A stretch of 64,000 bases of DNA from Planctomycetota bacterium (GTDB lineage: Bacteria > Planctomycetota > UBA1135 > UBA2386), in the NCBI GenBank assembly GCA_020638655.1, contig JACKIC010000001.1, positions 310,001-374,000 on the forward strand, in the 5' to 3' direction. The notes beneath the pieces are model-generated. The model was not told the DNA's origin. It worked only from the letters and a program-made list of their open reading frames with translations, and ran no database searches. Position numbers and translations under genes: made by a program. Shown here in pieces: positions 16,872 through 25,927 of this stretch; positions within the stretch are counted from its first letter, which is position 1, and the number at the start of each line of letters is the position of its first letter.

Positions 16872-19800
16872 GAGCCTGCTGCAGCCGCCGTCGCGCGCCA
16901 TTCGCTCCGCATCGCGAAGCGCTTGGCGACGAAGAAGATCACCGGGTAGATGAGCAGTTCCATCACGAAGCTCGTCGCCAGGCCGCCGATCATCGGCGCC
17001 GCCAGTCGCCGCATCGTGTCGGCGCCGGCGCCGGCCGCCCACAGCAGCGGCACCAGGCCGATGAACGTCGTCGCGACGGTCATCGTCTTGGGCCGGATGC
17101 GTTTGACCGCGCCGTCGTGCACCGCGTACCACAGGTCGTCCGCGTCGCGCATGCGGCCCTCCCGGCGGAACCGCTCGAAGCTGCCGTCGAGGTAGAGCAG
17201 CATCACCAGGCCGGTCTCCGCGTCGAGGCCGGCGAGCGCGATCATGCCGACCCACACCGCGAGCGACATGTTGTAGTCGAGCAGCCACAGCATCCAGATC
17301 GCTCCGACCAGGCTGAACGGCACCGCCAACAGCACGATCCCGACGCGCAGCCACGAGCCGGTGGCCATGAACAGCAGCAGCACGATCAGCACCGCGGCGA
17401 TCGGGATGACCAGGCTCAGCCGTTTGCTCGCGGCCTGCATGTATTCGTACTGACCCGACCAGACGATCGAGTAGCCGGCCGGCAACGTCACCGCCTTGCG
17501 CACGACCGACTGTGCGTTGGCGACATACGTGCCGACGTCGATGCCGGCGATGTCCACGTAGACCCAGCTCGTCAGCCGCGCGTTCTCGCTCTTGACCATC
17601 GGCGGCCCCTGGTGGATCGCGAACTCCGCGAGCTGCCCCAGGGGCACCTGCGCGCCGCCCGGCATCGGCACCAGGACCCCGCGCAGGGCGCGCAGATTGT
17701 CGCGCAGCTCCTGCGGGTAACGCACGTTCACCGGATACCGCTCGAGCCCCTCGACCGTGGTGGTGACGTTGATGCCGCCGACAGCGCTCATGATCACGTC
17801 GTTGACGTCGGCGACCTGTAGGCCCAGGCGCGCGATCTCCTCGCGGTCGACGCGGATGTCGAGGTAGCTGCCGCCCACGGACTTCTCGGCGAACGCGCTG
17901 GTGGTGAACGCACCCGTGGCGCCGTCGGTCTCGAGCACCTGCGAGATCTGCGCCGTGATCCCTGCGAGCGTCGCCAGATCGGGCCCCATCACCTTGATCC
18001 CGACCGGCGTCTTGATGCCGGTCGACAACATGTCGATGCGCGTCTTGATCGGCATCGTCCAGGAGTTTGTGAGCCCGGGGATCTGCAGGACTTCGTTGAG
18101 CCCTGGCACGTGCGTACCGTCCGGCCACTCGTAGCCGTAGACGAGCTCGTCGACGGTGATCGGCGCCGTCGTCGGCCACAGCGACGCGAGCGGCTCGCGC
18201 AACCACCCTGGCCAACCCGAGAAGAACCGCGGCACGGGCTTCTTGCGCCACAGGCCCTTGTCGCGGCGCAGCGTGATCGTCGTCTCGAGCATGCTGGGCG
18301 GTGCCGGGTCGGTCGCCGTGTCGGCGCGCCCGACCTTGCCGAGCACACTCTGCACCTCGGGGAAACGCATGATCAGGGCGTCGGTCTGCTGCAGCAGTTC
18401 GCGCGCCTTGTCGACGCTGATGCCCGGATCGGTCGTCGGCATGTAGAGCAGGTCGCCCTCTTCGAGCGGCGGCATGAACTCGGAGCCGAGCTTCGACAAT
18501 GGCCAGGCCGTGAGCGCGACCAGGGCCACGGCCAGGGTGATCACCGTCCAGCGGAACTGCATCACCAGCGCGAACAGCGGGTCATAGAGCCGCTCGAGCA
18601 GCCGACTGATCGGGTTGCGCTCCTCGCTGACGATGCGCTGCGGCAGCACGATCACGGCAGCGAGCACCAGCCAACCGATCACCAACCACGGTCGCCACGG
18701 CGCGAGCGACGCGAGTGGCGCCGCCGCCAACGCCACCGCCGGCGCACCGAGCAGCGCCGCGTAGGCGGTCCAGCGCTGCCAGCGCGGCAGCGTCTTGGGC
18801 AGCATGCGCTCGCCGATGAAGTAGTACATCAGCACCGGGATGATCGTCACCGCGAGCACCGCGGCGGACGCCATCGCGAAGGTCTTGGTGTACGCCAGCG
18901 GCTTGAACAGTCGCCCGGACTGCTCGCCGAGCGCGAACACGGGCAGGAAGCTGACCGTGATGATCAGCAGGCTGAAGAACAGGCTCGGCCCGACCTCGCA
19001 CGCGGCGGCGCCGATCAGCCTGGCGCGCGGCGTCGGCTGCGCCCCGGCGGCGACGCGCCGCAGGTCCTCCTCGATGTGCTTGTGCGCGTTCTCGACCATG
19101 ATGATCGAGCTGTCGACCATCACGCCGATCGCGATCGCGATCCCCCCCAGGCTCATGATGTTGGCGTTGAGGTCGAGGCCGTACATCACCAGCAGGCTGG
19201 CCAACACGCCGGTCGGCAACACGAACACGGCGACCAGGGCGCTGCGGGCGTGCAGCAGGAACAGCATGCAGATCAGCGAGACGACGAGGATCTCCTCGAT
19301 CAACGTCCCGGTCAGCGTGTGCACGGACCGCTCGATCAGGTCGCTGCGGTCGTAGGCGGTCTCGATCGCGACGCCCGGAGGCAGCCCGCTCTCCAACTCA
19401 CGCAGGCGGCTGCGCACGCGCTCGATGGTGCGCCCGGCGTTCTCCCCGAAGCGCATCACGACGATGCCGCCGACCGTCTCCCCCTCACCGTTCCACTCGG
19501 CGACACCGCGGCGGATGTCCGGCCCCAGGCGCAGCTCGGCGACGTCGCGCAGGTAGATCGGCGCACCCGCGGCGCTGACGCCGAGCGCCACCCCGGCGAG
19601 GTCGTCGAGCACGCGGCGACTGCGCAGTTCGTCGAGCGAGCGGCCTTCCTGGCGCGCCGCAGCGATCTCGTCGTCACGGAGGCTGCCGAGGTAGCCGATG
19701 CCCCGCACCATGAACTCGGTCTCGCTCATCTCGACCAGTCGTCCGCCGACGTCGGCGTTGGAGCGGACCACCGCCTGTTTGACACGCGCCAGCGGCAGGT

Positions 19801-20674
19801 CGAGCGCCAGCAGCTTGGCGGGGTCCACGACCACCTGGTACTGCTTGGTGAAGCCGCCCACAGCGGCCACCTCGCTGACCCCCTCGAGCGCGGTGAGTTC
19901 GTAGCGCAGATACCAGTCCTGCAAGCTGCGCAGCTGCGCGAGATCGACCTTGGCGGGCTGCAGCGGCTCGCCGCTGAGCGGACATCTGGTGAAGCCCCGC
20001 ACCAGTTCGATCGGTTCGAGTCGCGACCGGACCCGCGGCGACGCGTCCTCGCGGTGCTCGTAGCGGCGGTTCTCGACCCGGTCGTAGAAGACGGTGCGCG
20101 GCGCGGCGAAGACGCGGTGATGCACCAGTCGGCGGCGCACGTCGGCGGCGAGGGTCGACAGCGACTCTTCCGCATACCAACGATCGGCTTGCGGGTCGTG
20201 GTAGGCGCCGTTCGGGTGCGCAGCGCTGTACTGGCCGGTCACGAGCGCGTACTCGTAGACCCAGCCGACGCCGGTCGCGTCCGGGCCGAGCTGCGGGCTG
20301 ACCCCGCGCGGCAGGTTGCTGGCCACGAAGCTGAGTTGTTCGAGCACGCGGCTGCGCGCCCAGTAAAGGTCGGTGCCGTCCTCGAAGATGATGTAGACGA
20401 AGCTCGAGCCGAACATCGAGTAGCCGCGCACCACCTTCGCGTACGGCACGGCCAGCATCGTCGTGGTCAACGGATAGGTGACCTGGTCCTCGACGATCTG
20501 CGGCGCCTGCCCCGGATACTCGGTGCGGATCACCACCTGCACGTCGGAGAGGTCGGGGATCGCGTCGACCTTGATGTTGGCGACCGCGAAGATGCCGCCG
20601 AGCACGACGCAGGCCGTGAGCAGCAGCACCATGATGCGGTTGCGGATGCACAGCTCGATGAGCCCGGTGATCAT
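16868..20674 (-). CDS. cusA: CusA/CzcA-family heavy-metal RND efflux pump with an extra porter-domain insertion
   Basis: 1268 residues, longer than the usual ~1040. Typical features are D-A-I-P-D-L-S-D-V-Q-V (near 37), Y-P-L-T-T-T-M-L, R-S-L-Q-D-W-Y-L, G-G-I-A-I-A-I-G-V-M-V-D-S and R-A-D-T-A-T-D-P-A-P; these point to the Cu/Ag branch. Two expansions explain the length: about 95 residues (roughly 149-243, with R-C-P-L-S-G-E-P-L) inside the periplasmic part, and an extra hydrophobic hairpin near 660-710. The start overlaps the CusB stop (ATGA). It exports monovalent metal ions using the proton gradient with CusB and CusC. Confidence 0.93.
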   Translation of the reverse strand: MITGLIELCIRNRIMVLLLTACVVLGGIFAVANIKVDAIPDLSDVQVVIRTEYPGQAPQIVEDQVTYPLTTTMLAVPYAKVVRGYSMFGSSFVYIIFEDGTDLYWARSRVLEQLSFVASNLPRGVSPQLGPDATGVGWVYEYALVTGQYSAAHPNGAYHDPQADRWYAEESLSTLAADVRRRLVHHRVFAAPRTVFYDRVENRRYEHREDASPRVRSRLEPIELVRGFTRCPLSGEPLQPAKVDLAQLRSLQDWYLRYELTALEGVSEVAAVGGFTKQYQVVVDPAKLLALDLPLARVKQAVVRSNADVGGRLVEMSETEFMVRGIGYLGSLRDDEIAAARQEGRSLDELRSRRVLDDLAGVALGVSAAGAPIYLRDVAELRLGPDIRRGVAEWNGEGETVGGIVVMRFGENAGRTIERVRSRLRELESGLPPGVAIETAYDRSDLIERSVHTLTGTLIEEILVVSLICMLFLLHARSALVAVFVLPTGVLASLLVMYGLDLNANIMSLGGIAIAIGVMVDSSIIMVENAHKHIEEDLRRVAAGAQPTPRARLIGAAACEVGPSLFFSLLIITVSFLPVFALGEQSGRLFKPLAYTKTFAMASAAVLAVTIIPVLMYYFIGERMLPKTLPRWQRWTAYAALLGAPAVALAAAPLASLAPWRPWLVIGWLVLAAVIVLPQRIVSEERNPISRLLERLYDPLFALVMQFRWTVITLAVALVALTAWPLSKLGSEFMPPLEEGDLLYMPTTDPGISVDKARELLQQTDALIMRFPEVQSVLGKVGRADTATDPAPPSMLETTITLRRDKGLWRKKPVPRFFSGWPGWLREPLASLWPTTAPITVDELVYGYEWPDGTHVPGLNEVLQIPGLTNSWTMPIKTRIDMLSTGIKTPVGIKVMGPDLATLAGITAQISQVLETDGATGAFTTSAFAEKSVGGSYLDIRVDREEIARLGLQVADVNDVIMSAVGGINVTTTVEGLERYPVNVRYPQELRDNLRALRGVLVPMPGGAQVPLGQLAEFAIHQGPPMVKSENARLTSWVYVDIAGIDVGTYVANAQSVVRKAVTLPAGYSIVWSGQYEYMQAASKRLSLVIPIAAVLIVLLLFMATGSWLRVGIVLLAVPFSLVGAIWMLWLLDYNMSLAVWVGMIALAGLDAETGLVMLLYLDGSFERFRREGRMRDADDLWYAVHDGAVKRIRPKTMTVATTFIGLVPLLWAAGAGADTMRRLAAPMIGGLATSFVMELLIYPVIFFVAKRFAMRSEWRATAAAAGS

Positions 20675-22977
20675 CGACCCTGCCCTCCGGCCGGCCGCGC
20701 CGGCAACGTCGCCTGCACGCTGCCGCAGCCGAGCATGCGGCTGCCCATGTAGGGATTGACGATCTCCTTGTCGACCTGGAGCCACGCCGCCTTGGCCATC
20801 GGGCAGTAGGCCTGTTCGAGCGGCCGGCTCGCCGGCGCCGCGGTCACCAGCGCGATCGTCGCCTGCGAGAGCGCACCGAACGCCGTCCGGATCGCCTCGA
20901 TGTCGGTCGCCGGCCCCGGCACCGCGGCCGCGACCTGCGCGGCGAGCTTCGCGATCGCGGGCGGAGCCGCGCGCAGCTTCGTCGCCTGCCGCTGCACGTC
21001 GCCCCAGGTCGCGTCGAGGCCCTCGGTACTGTCGGCCGCCAGCTTCGCCGAGGCCTGCAGGTAGCTGGCCACCAGCGCATCGACAGCCGCGCCGACGTCG
21101 ACCATGGTCGCGTCGCCCTTCGCGTCGGGCAACACCTTCCGTTGGTCGGAGCAGTTCAACATCATGCTGCCGAAGTACGGGTTGTGCACCTCCTGCCCCT
21201 GCTGCAGCCAGTAGGCGCCGCCCTCGTTCTCGCGGTACATCGGGCAGCGCAGCTCGTGCAACTCGCGGTCGAGCTGCAGCGGCACGCCGGTGACGCGCAG
21301 CAGGGCGGCGAGGTCCAGGCTGATGTCGGCGAACAGCGAACGGGCCGCGGCGATCTCCTGCGCCTTCGCCAGTTCGTCGGCCCGGCCGCGCAGGTCTTCG
21401 GCCTGTCGGTGCCGGTGCCAGAAGTGCTCGTCGTCGGGCACCGCGGTCGCGAGCAGCGCGGACGCGGCGGCCGACAAGCTCGACGCCGTGCCTGCGAGCG
21501 TCGCGGTCGAGTCGCTGGCCAGGGCGTCGCCGATGCGGAGGTAGGGCTCGACGACCGCGACCAGCGCGTCCCCGAGCGCCGGCGGCATCACCTGCAGCTC
21601 CGGGCCCGCCGCGGCCTGTTCGTCGCCGACCAGCCCGCCGCGCAGCATGCGCGCCAGGCCTTCGCGGAGCTTGCTCTCGCTGTCGAGCAGGAACTGCCCG
21701 CTGACCACGACCTGTTCGCCCGGCTGCAGCCCCTCGAGCACTTCGACGCGATCGCCTGCCGCGTCGACGCCCAGGCGCAGCTCGCGCGGCTCGAACCGAC
21801 CGCCGCCGAGGCTGACGATCGCGACCTGCCGCGCACCGGTGTCGATCACCGCCGAGCGGCTGACCAACGTCCGCGGCTCGAGCAGCTCACGCCGCAGCTC
21901 GACGTTGGCGAGCATGCCGGGCTTGAGCGCGCCGTCGTGGCTGTCGAACTCGAGCCGCACGTTGACCTGACGCGTCTTGTCGTCGACCCACGGATACACG
22001 TAGGTCACCGCGCCCTCGAACCGCTGACCGACGACGTAGGGCAACGTCATCACCGCCGGCTGGCCGACCGCGACGAACGGCAGCTGCGACTCGTAGACCG
22101 TGACCGTCACCCAGACTCGCCCCAGGTCGGCGATGCGGTACATCTTCATGCCCGGATCGACCCGCATACCGGCGACGGCCATCTTCTGGATCACGGTGCC
22201 GTCGCCCGGGCTGCGAATGGTCATCGTCCGCTGCGGCACCCCGGCGGCTTCGAGCGCCGCGATCTGCGCGTCGTCGATGCCGAAGAACGACAAGCGGGTG
22301 CGCGCCGCCGCGAGCGACGAGGCCGCGTCGGGGCCGATGCGCGGCACGAACGGCAGGTCCGGCGGCGCCTGCTGCTGTCGCGCCAGCAGGTAGTCCTGCT
22401 GGGCCGAGTACAGCTCCGGCGAGTACAGCTCGAACAGCGGCTGCCCCTCGGTCACCGTGGCCCCCAGATAGTCGACGTGCAGCGCCTCGATCCATCCGGA
22501 CACGCGCAGGTTGACGTCCACGACCCGCGTCTCGTCGTAGTCGATCTTGCCGACGGTGCGGATGGTCGAAACCACCGGCCCACGTTCGACCACACCCGTG
22601 CGCACGCCGATGTTCTGCGCCAGCACGGGATCGATCGTGATCTCACCCGAGAACTTGGCCGGGTCGAGCGGCGTGAGGTCCATGTGGCAGATCGGGCAGA
22701 GCCCCGGCGCCGGCAGGATCACCCACGGGTGCATGCCGCAGGTGTAGTAGGACCCGGAGGCGACCTCTTCCTGCGCCTCTTCGCCGCCGACGATGTCGTG
22801 CCACATCTGACCCAGCGTCGCGTGGATGCGCCCACCGAAGCGCGCGCCCACGAACAGCATCACCAGGCCGAAGGCGCCCAGCAGCATCAACCAGAAGAGG
22901 ATCCGCCACGCCTTGGGGGGCGGCCGCCGGATGTCGTTCGTCGTCGCGGCTCCAGAGTCTTCGTGCTTCGCACTCAT
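20671..22977 (-). CDS. cusB: CusB-type membrane fusion protein with extra metal-binding domains
   Basis: 768 residues, nearly twice a minimal adaptor. Order: one membrane helix (25-46), a metal-binding ribbon with C-G-M-H-P and C-P-I-C-H-M-D-L (C80, C94, C97), the barrel-sandwich/coiled-coil adaptor (about 110-440), then a C-terminal extension with two copies of a C-P-M ... N-P-Y-(F/M)-G-S-x-M-L-x-C motif, as in DUF3347-like tails. The motifs suggest Cu(I) capture and hand-over to CusA. The start at 22977 is chosen by an AGGAGG seven bases upstream; an ATG two codons earlier is too close to it. Confidence 0.92.
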   Translation of the reverse strand: MSAKHEDSGAATTNDIRRPPPKAWRILFWLMLLGAFGLVMLFVGARFGGRIHATLGQMWHDIVGGEEAQEEVASGSYYTCGMHPWVILPAPGLCPICHMDLTPLDPAKFSGEITIDPVLAQNIGVRTGVVERGPVVSTIRTVGKIDYDETRVVDVNLRVSGWIEALHVDYLGATVTEGQPLFELYSPELYSAQQDYLLARQQQAPPDLPFVPRIGPDAASSLAAARTRLSFFGIDDAQIAALEAAGVPQRTMTIRSPGDGTVIQKMAVAGMRVDPGMKMYRIADLGRVWVTVTVYESQLPFVAVGQPAVMTLPYVVGQRFEGAVTYVYPWVDDKTRQVNVRLEFDSHDGALKPGMLANVELRRELLEPRTLVSRSAVIDTGARQVAIVSLGGGRFEPRELRLGVDAAGDRVEVLEGLQPGEQVVVSGQFLLDSESKLREGLARMLRGGLVGDEQAAAGPELQVMPPALGDALVAVVEPYLRIGDALASDSTATLAGTASSLSAAASALLATAVPDDEHFWHRHRQAEDLRGRADELAKAQEIAAARSLFADISLDLAALLRVTGVPLQLDRELHELRCPMYRENEGGAYWLQQGQEVHNPYFGSMMLNCSDQRKVLPDAKGDATMVDVGAAVDALVASYLQASAKLAADSTEGLDATWGDVQRQATKLRAAPPAIAKLAAQVAAAVPGPATDIEAIRTAFGALSQATIALVTAAPASRPLEQAYCPMAKAAWLQVDKEIVNPYMGSRMLGCGSVQATLPARPAGGQGR

Positions 22978-22979
22978 GA

Positions 22980-24422
22980 TCATTCCTCCTCCGTCTGCCG
23001 CCGCGGCAGGGCGCCGCCGGCGACGTATTCCACCTCGCTGAGATTGCGCTCGAGCGACGCCAGCGACCGGTGATAGTCGAGGCTGAGCTCGAACAGACGT
23101 CGCCAGCCGGCCAACAGCGTCGCGAACTCGACGCGGCCGGACTCGTAGCCGGCCTGCGCCACACGCACTGCCTGGTCGGCGCGCGGCAGGATGCCGTCGC
23201 GCAGCAGAGTCGCCTTGCGATAGTCGGTGTCGACCCGCGCCAGCAGGTCCTGCAACACGAGCAGCACCTCGTTGCGTCGGTCGCGGTACCGCAGCACGCT
23301 GGCCAGGGTCTCGGCGTTGCGCTGCAGCACGCCGCTGCGAAGCTTGTCGAACCCGATCGGCAGGGTGACGCCGAGGCTCAGGTTCCAGACGTCGCTGCCG
23401 TCGGCCACCGGACTGCGGCCACCGTTCATGATGAACGTGAACAGCCCGCCGAGGTTGAGGTCGGGGTAGTACTGCAGCTTGGCGATCTCGACGTTGACGA
23501 GGTCGCGCGACACCGCCTGTCGCAGCGCCGCCAGCTGCGGCCCCATCTCGTCGGCGCGCGCCAGCAGGCCGAGCAGCCGCCATTGCAGCGGCTCGGGCGC
23601 CAACGCCGCCGGCAGCGGCAACGGCGCGTCCACGGCGCGATCCATCAGCACGTTCAGGCGCGCCGTGGCAGTGCGCAGTCGCTGCTCCTGATCGAGGCGG
23701 GAGTTGGTCAGCGAGTACAGTTCGACCTCGGCGCGCAGGAGGTCCTGCTGGCTCGCCAGTCCGGTCGAGACCCGCGCACTGGCGCTGTCGCGGACGCGCT
23801 GCAGCAGCGCTTCGACGCGCACGGTGACGTCGATCGAGACCTTGGCCTGATAGAGGTCGTAGTAGGCCTGTTTGACGTCGGCGGTGACGCGCAACCGCTC
23901 GGTGTCCAGATTGGCGATCGCGATCCTGACCACCTGTTCGGCCGCGCGCCCCATCGCCTGCAGCTTGCCGGGCCACGGCAGCCCTTGGCTGAGACCGATC
24001 GCCCCGCCCATCTCACCACCGGCGGTCTGCACCATGTCCCCGGTCGGCGGCACGATCGTCAGCATCGGGTCGTTGAGCGACGACACCTGCGGCACGCGCA
24101 GGCCGAGCGCTTCGAGGTCACGGACACGTGCCTGCAACCGCGGGCTGCGTTGCAGGGCGAGGCGCACGTAGTCGGCCACCGTCGCGTCGGCGGGCACCTC
24201 GATCGCCTCGGGCAGCGGCAGTTCGCCGCGCACCGCGGCCGCCGCGACCTCGGCCACGGCGTCGTCGTCACCGATCTTCGGCGACAGCCCGGCGCTCTCT
24301 TCGTCGATGCGTTGCTGCACCTCCGGCGACAGGGAGTAGAACGGCGAGCAGCCCGTCAGGGCCAGACACGCCAGCGCGGCGAGGTGACGACGGCTCGCGA
24401 CGCGAGCAGGAACAGGAGCCAT
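22980..24422 (-). CDS. cusC: CusC/TolC-type outer membrane efflux lipoprotein
   Basis: 480 residues. The signal ends in lipobox L-T-G-C25, so it is anchored in the outer membrane. The rest is long helical repeats with the TolC-family pattern (L-Q-A-R-V-R-D-L-E-A-L-G, Y-Y-D-L-Y-Q-A, E-V-E-L-Y-S-L-T-N-S). It should form the outer channel of the Cus pump. A longer open frame runs upstream, but the chosen ATG supplies the lipoprotein signal. Confidence 0.88.
   Translation of the reverse strand: MAPVPARVASRRHLAALACLALTGCSPFYSLSPEVQQRIDEESAGLSPKIGDDDAVAEVAAAAVRGELPLPEAIEVPADATVADYVRLALQRSPRLQARVRDLEALGLRVPQVSSLNDPMLTIVPPTGDMVQTAGGEMGGAIGLSQGLPWPGKLQAMGRAAEQVVRIAIANLDTERLRVTADVKQAYYDLYQAKVSIDVTVRVEALLQRVRDSASARVSTGLASQQDLLRAEVELYSLTNSRLDQEQRLRTATARLNVLMDRAVDAPLPLPAALAPEPLQWRLLGLLARADEMGPQLAALRQAVSRDLVNVEIAKLQYYPDLNLGGLFTFIMNGGRSPVADGSDVWNLSLGVTLPIGFDKLRSGVLQRNAETLASVLRYRDRRNEVLLVLQDLLARVDTDYRKATLLRDGILPRADQAVRVAQAGYESGRVEFATLLAGWRRLFELSLDYHRSLASLERNLSEVEYVAGGALPRRQTEEE
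22985..22990 (-). promoter_or_regulatory. Strong ribosome binding site for cusB
   Basis: AGGAGG on the minus strand, 7 bases before the ATG at 22977, decides between two in-frame ATGs. It overlaps the end of the cusC frame. Confidence 0.75.
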
Positions 24423-24486
24423 GATCGATCCGGGAAGCAGGCGGGACGCGAAAGCGCGGCACGTTCGACCGCGCGACCACCACAGC

Positions 24487-24512
24487 AGGAACGGTCCGTA
24501 CAGACCGCTCCT
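24487..24512 (-). promoter_or_regulatory. Intergenic hairpin between the Cys-rich gene and cusC
   Basis: AGGAGCGGTC and GACCGTTCCT (minus strand) pair over 10 bp with one G-U and a 6-base loop. It lies in the ~100-base gap after the Cys-rich gene. It may be an attenuator or processing site that sets different levels for the first gene and the pump genes. Confidence 0.5.
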
Positions 24513-24523
24513 GCGCGGGCGCG

Positions 24524-24964
24524 TCAGCAGTTCCAGACCGAGAGGGCCTTCTGTCGGCTGACATGAGGCAGCAGGCCCGCCGTCGGACGAACCGCACCGA
24601 CCCGTTCCGGCTGCGGCACCGGCGGCAGCGAGCACGTCGTCCAGGCCGTCGGCTCATCGAGCAGCAGCGCCTGGACGAGCCGCGGCGCCGGCGCGACCGG
24701 CGCAGGCTCGGGCCGCGGTGACTTGCAGTCACACGCCCGCTCGACGCCGCCGCGTTCGAGGCAGTGGCACTCGGCGCCACAACAATGCGGCGCGGCCTCG
24801 CGTTCGACGACGGGCGTCGCCGTCACGGCGCTCGCGACGGACTGCTCGCGCTGGCAACTGCGCTGGGTCGCGCTGTCGTCGGCGCCTTGACCCGGCAGCG
24901 GCAGCCCGGCCCAGAGGACCAGGACGCAACAGAGCCAGATCAGGAACGGACGCGGACGAGTCAT
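24524..24964 (-). CDS. Small Cys-rich exported protein heading the cus operon
   Basis: 146 residues. A signal peptide (I-W-L-C-C-V-L-V-L-W-A-G, cut near P-G-Q-G-A) is followed by H-C-C-G-A-E-C-H-C and A-C-D-C-K within about 25 residues, then a Pro-rich tail ending W-N-C. I do not recognise the family. The Cys/His cluster and position directly upstream of cusCBA suggest a periplasmic metal-binding protein. The coding potential is supported by the signal peptide and operon position rather than by homology. Confidence 0.6.
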   Translation of the reverse strand: MTRPRPFLIWLCCVLVLWAGLPLPGQGADDSATQRSCQREQSVASAVTATPVVEREAAPHCCGAECHCLERGGVERACDCKSPRPEPAPVAPAPRLVQALLLDEPTAWTTCSLPPVPQPERVGAVRPTAGLLPHVSRQKALSVWNC

Positions 24965-24974
24965 CGGCCAGGTG

Positions 24975-25001
24975 TCACGGCCTCGGCCAGCGGGGCCGTG
25001 A
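24975..25001. promoter_or_regulatory. Dyad upstream of the cus operon (candidate operator)
   Basis: TCACGGCC and GGCCGTGA form a perfect 8-base inverted repeat with an 11-base spacer, ending 10 bases from the start of the first cus-operon gene. The spacing between half-sites is about two helical turns, as expected for a dimeric metal-responsive repressor or activator. No regulator gene is present in the window. Confidence 0.45.
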
Positions 25002-25141
25002 AGAGGCGCATGATACGAACACATCGGCCGGCGGCTCCGGGTTTCTGACCTCCGATCGGGCGGGCGAGATCCGCACAAGGACCCACCTCCGCTGCGCACC
25101 CTGGACATCCCCGCCGCCGTGCCGGACTGTTGCCGCCAGCA

Positions 25142-25927
25142 ATGACCGCCTACCAGACCCTCCAGATCCAGCAGGACGGGCCCGTTCGCCACGTCCGCCT
25201 CAACCGGCCCGAAGTGCGCAACGCCTTCAACGGAACCGTCGTCGAAGAACTGCAGCACGCCTTCGCGGCGGTCGACACGGACGACGCCACGCGCGTCGTC
25301 GTGCTGTCCGGCAACGGCAAGAGCTTCTCGGCCGGCGCCGACCTCGCCTGGATGACCGAGCAGGCGGACCTGCCCGAGGATCAGAACCGGCAGGGCGCCG
25401 AGCGCATGGCGCGCATGTTCCTGTCGATCGCGCGCTGCAAGAAGCCCGTCGTCGGCCGGATCCACGGCCACGCGCTGGGCGGCGGCTCGGGCCTCACCGC
25501 CGCGGTCGACATCGCGGTCTGCACCGAGGACTGCCTGTTCGGACTGACCGAGGTCAAGCTCGGCATCGTGCCCGCGGTGATCTCGCCGTTCGTGATGCAG
25601 AAGATCGGCGCCGGCCGCGCACGCACGCTGTTCTTGACCGGCGAACGCTTCGACGGCCGCGAGGCGCAGCGCATCGGCCTGGTGCATCGCGCCGTGCCCG
25701 AAGCCCAGCTGCAGGAGAACGTCGACAAGGCGGTCACCGAGCTGCTGACCGCGGGCCCGGCGGCGGTCGCCAGCGCCAAACAGCTGATCGCCGCAGTGGC
25801 GCCGCTGTCGCTCGAGGACGCGATCCCCGTGACCGCGCAGTGGATCGCCGCGCTGCGCTCGACCCCCGAGGCGAAGGAGGGCTTCGCCGCGTTCCTGGCC
25901 AAGCGGCCCGCGGGGTGGATCCGATGA
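25142..25927 (+). CDS. Enoyl-CoA hydratase/isomerase-family protein (methylglutaconyl-CoA hydratase-like)
   Basis: 261 residues from an ATG at 25142; a TTG four codons earlier is possible. The crotonase oxyanion-hole residues are seen in S-F-S-A-G-A-D-L and H-G-H-A-L-G-G-G-S-G-L; the second acidic residue lies in F-G-L-T-E-V-K-L-G-I-V-P. The A-V-I-S-P-F-V sequence after it is typical of the branched-chain (leucine degradation) hydratases rather than the general fatty-acid enzyme. The stop overlaps the start of the M28 peptidase. Confidence 0.87.
   Translation: MTAYQTLQIQQDGPVRHVRLNRPEVRNAFNGTVVEELQHAFAAVDTDDATRVVVLSGNGKSFSAGADLAWMTEQADLPEDQNRQGAERMARMFLSIARCKKPVVGRIHGHALGGGSGLTAAVDIAVCTEDCLFGLTEVKLGIVPAVISPFVMQKIGAGRARTLFLTGERFDGREAQRIGLVHRAVPEAQLQENVDKAVTELLTAGPAAVASAKQLIAAVAPLSLEDAIPVTAQWIAALRSTPEAKEGFAAFLAKRPAGWIR

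Noticed and set aside
18110..20752. 880-codon open frame on the plus strand opposite cusA
   Set aside because: The translation is His/Arg/Asp/Val-rich without motifs and mirrors the codon phase of cusA; it is an antisense artefact of high G+C.
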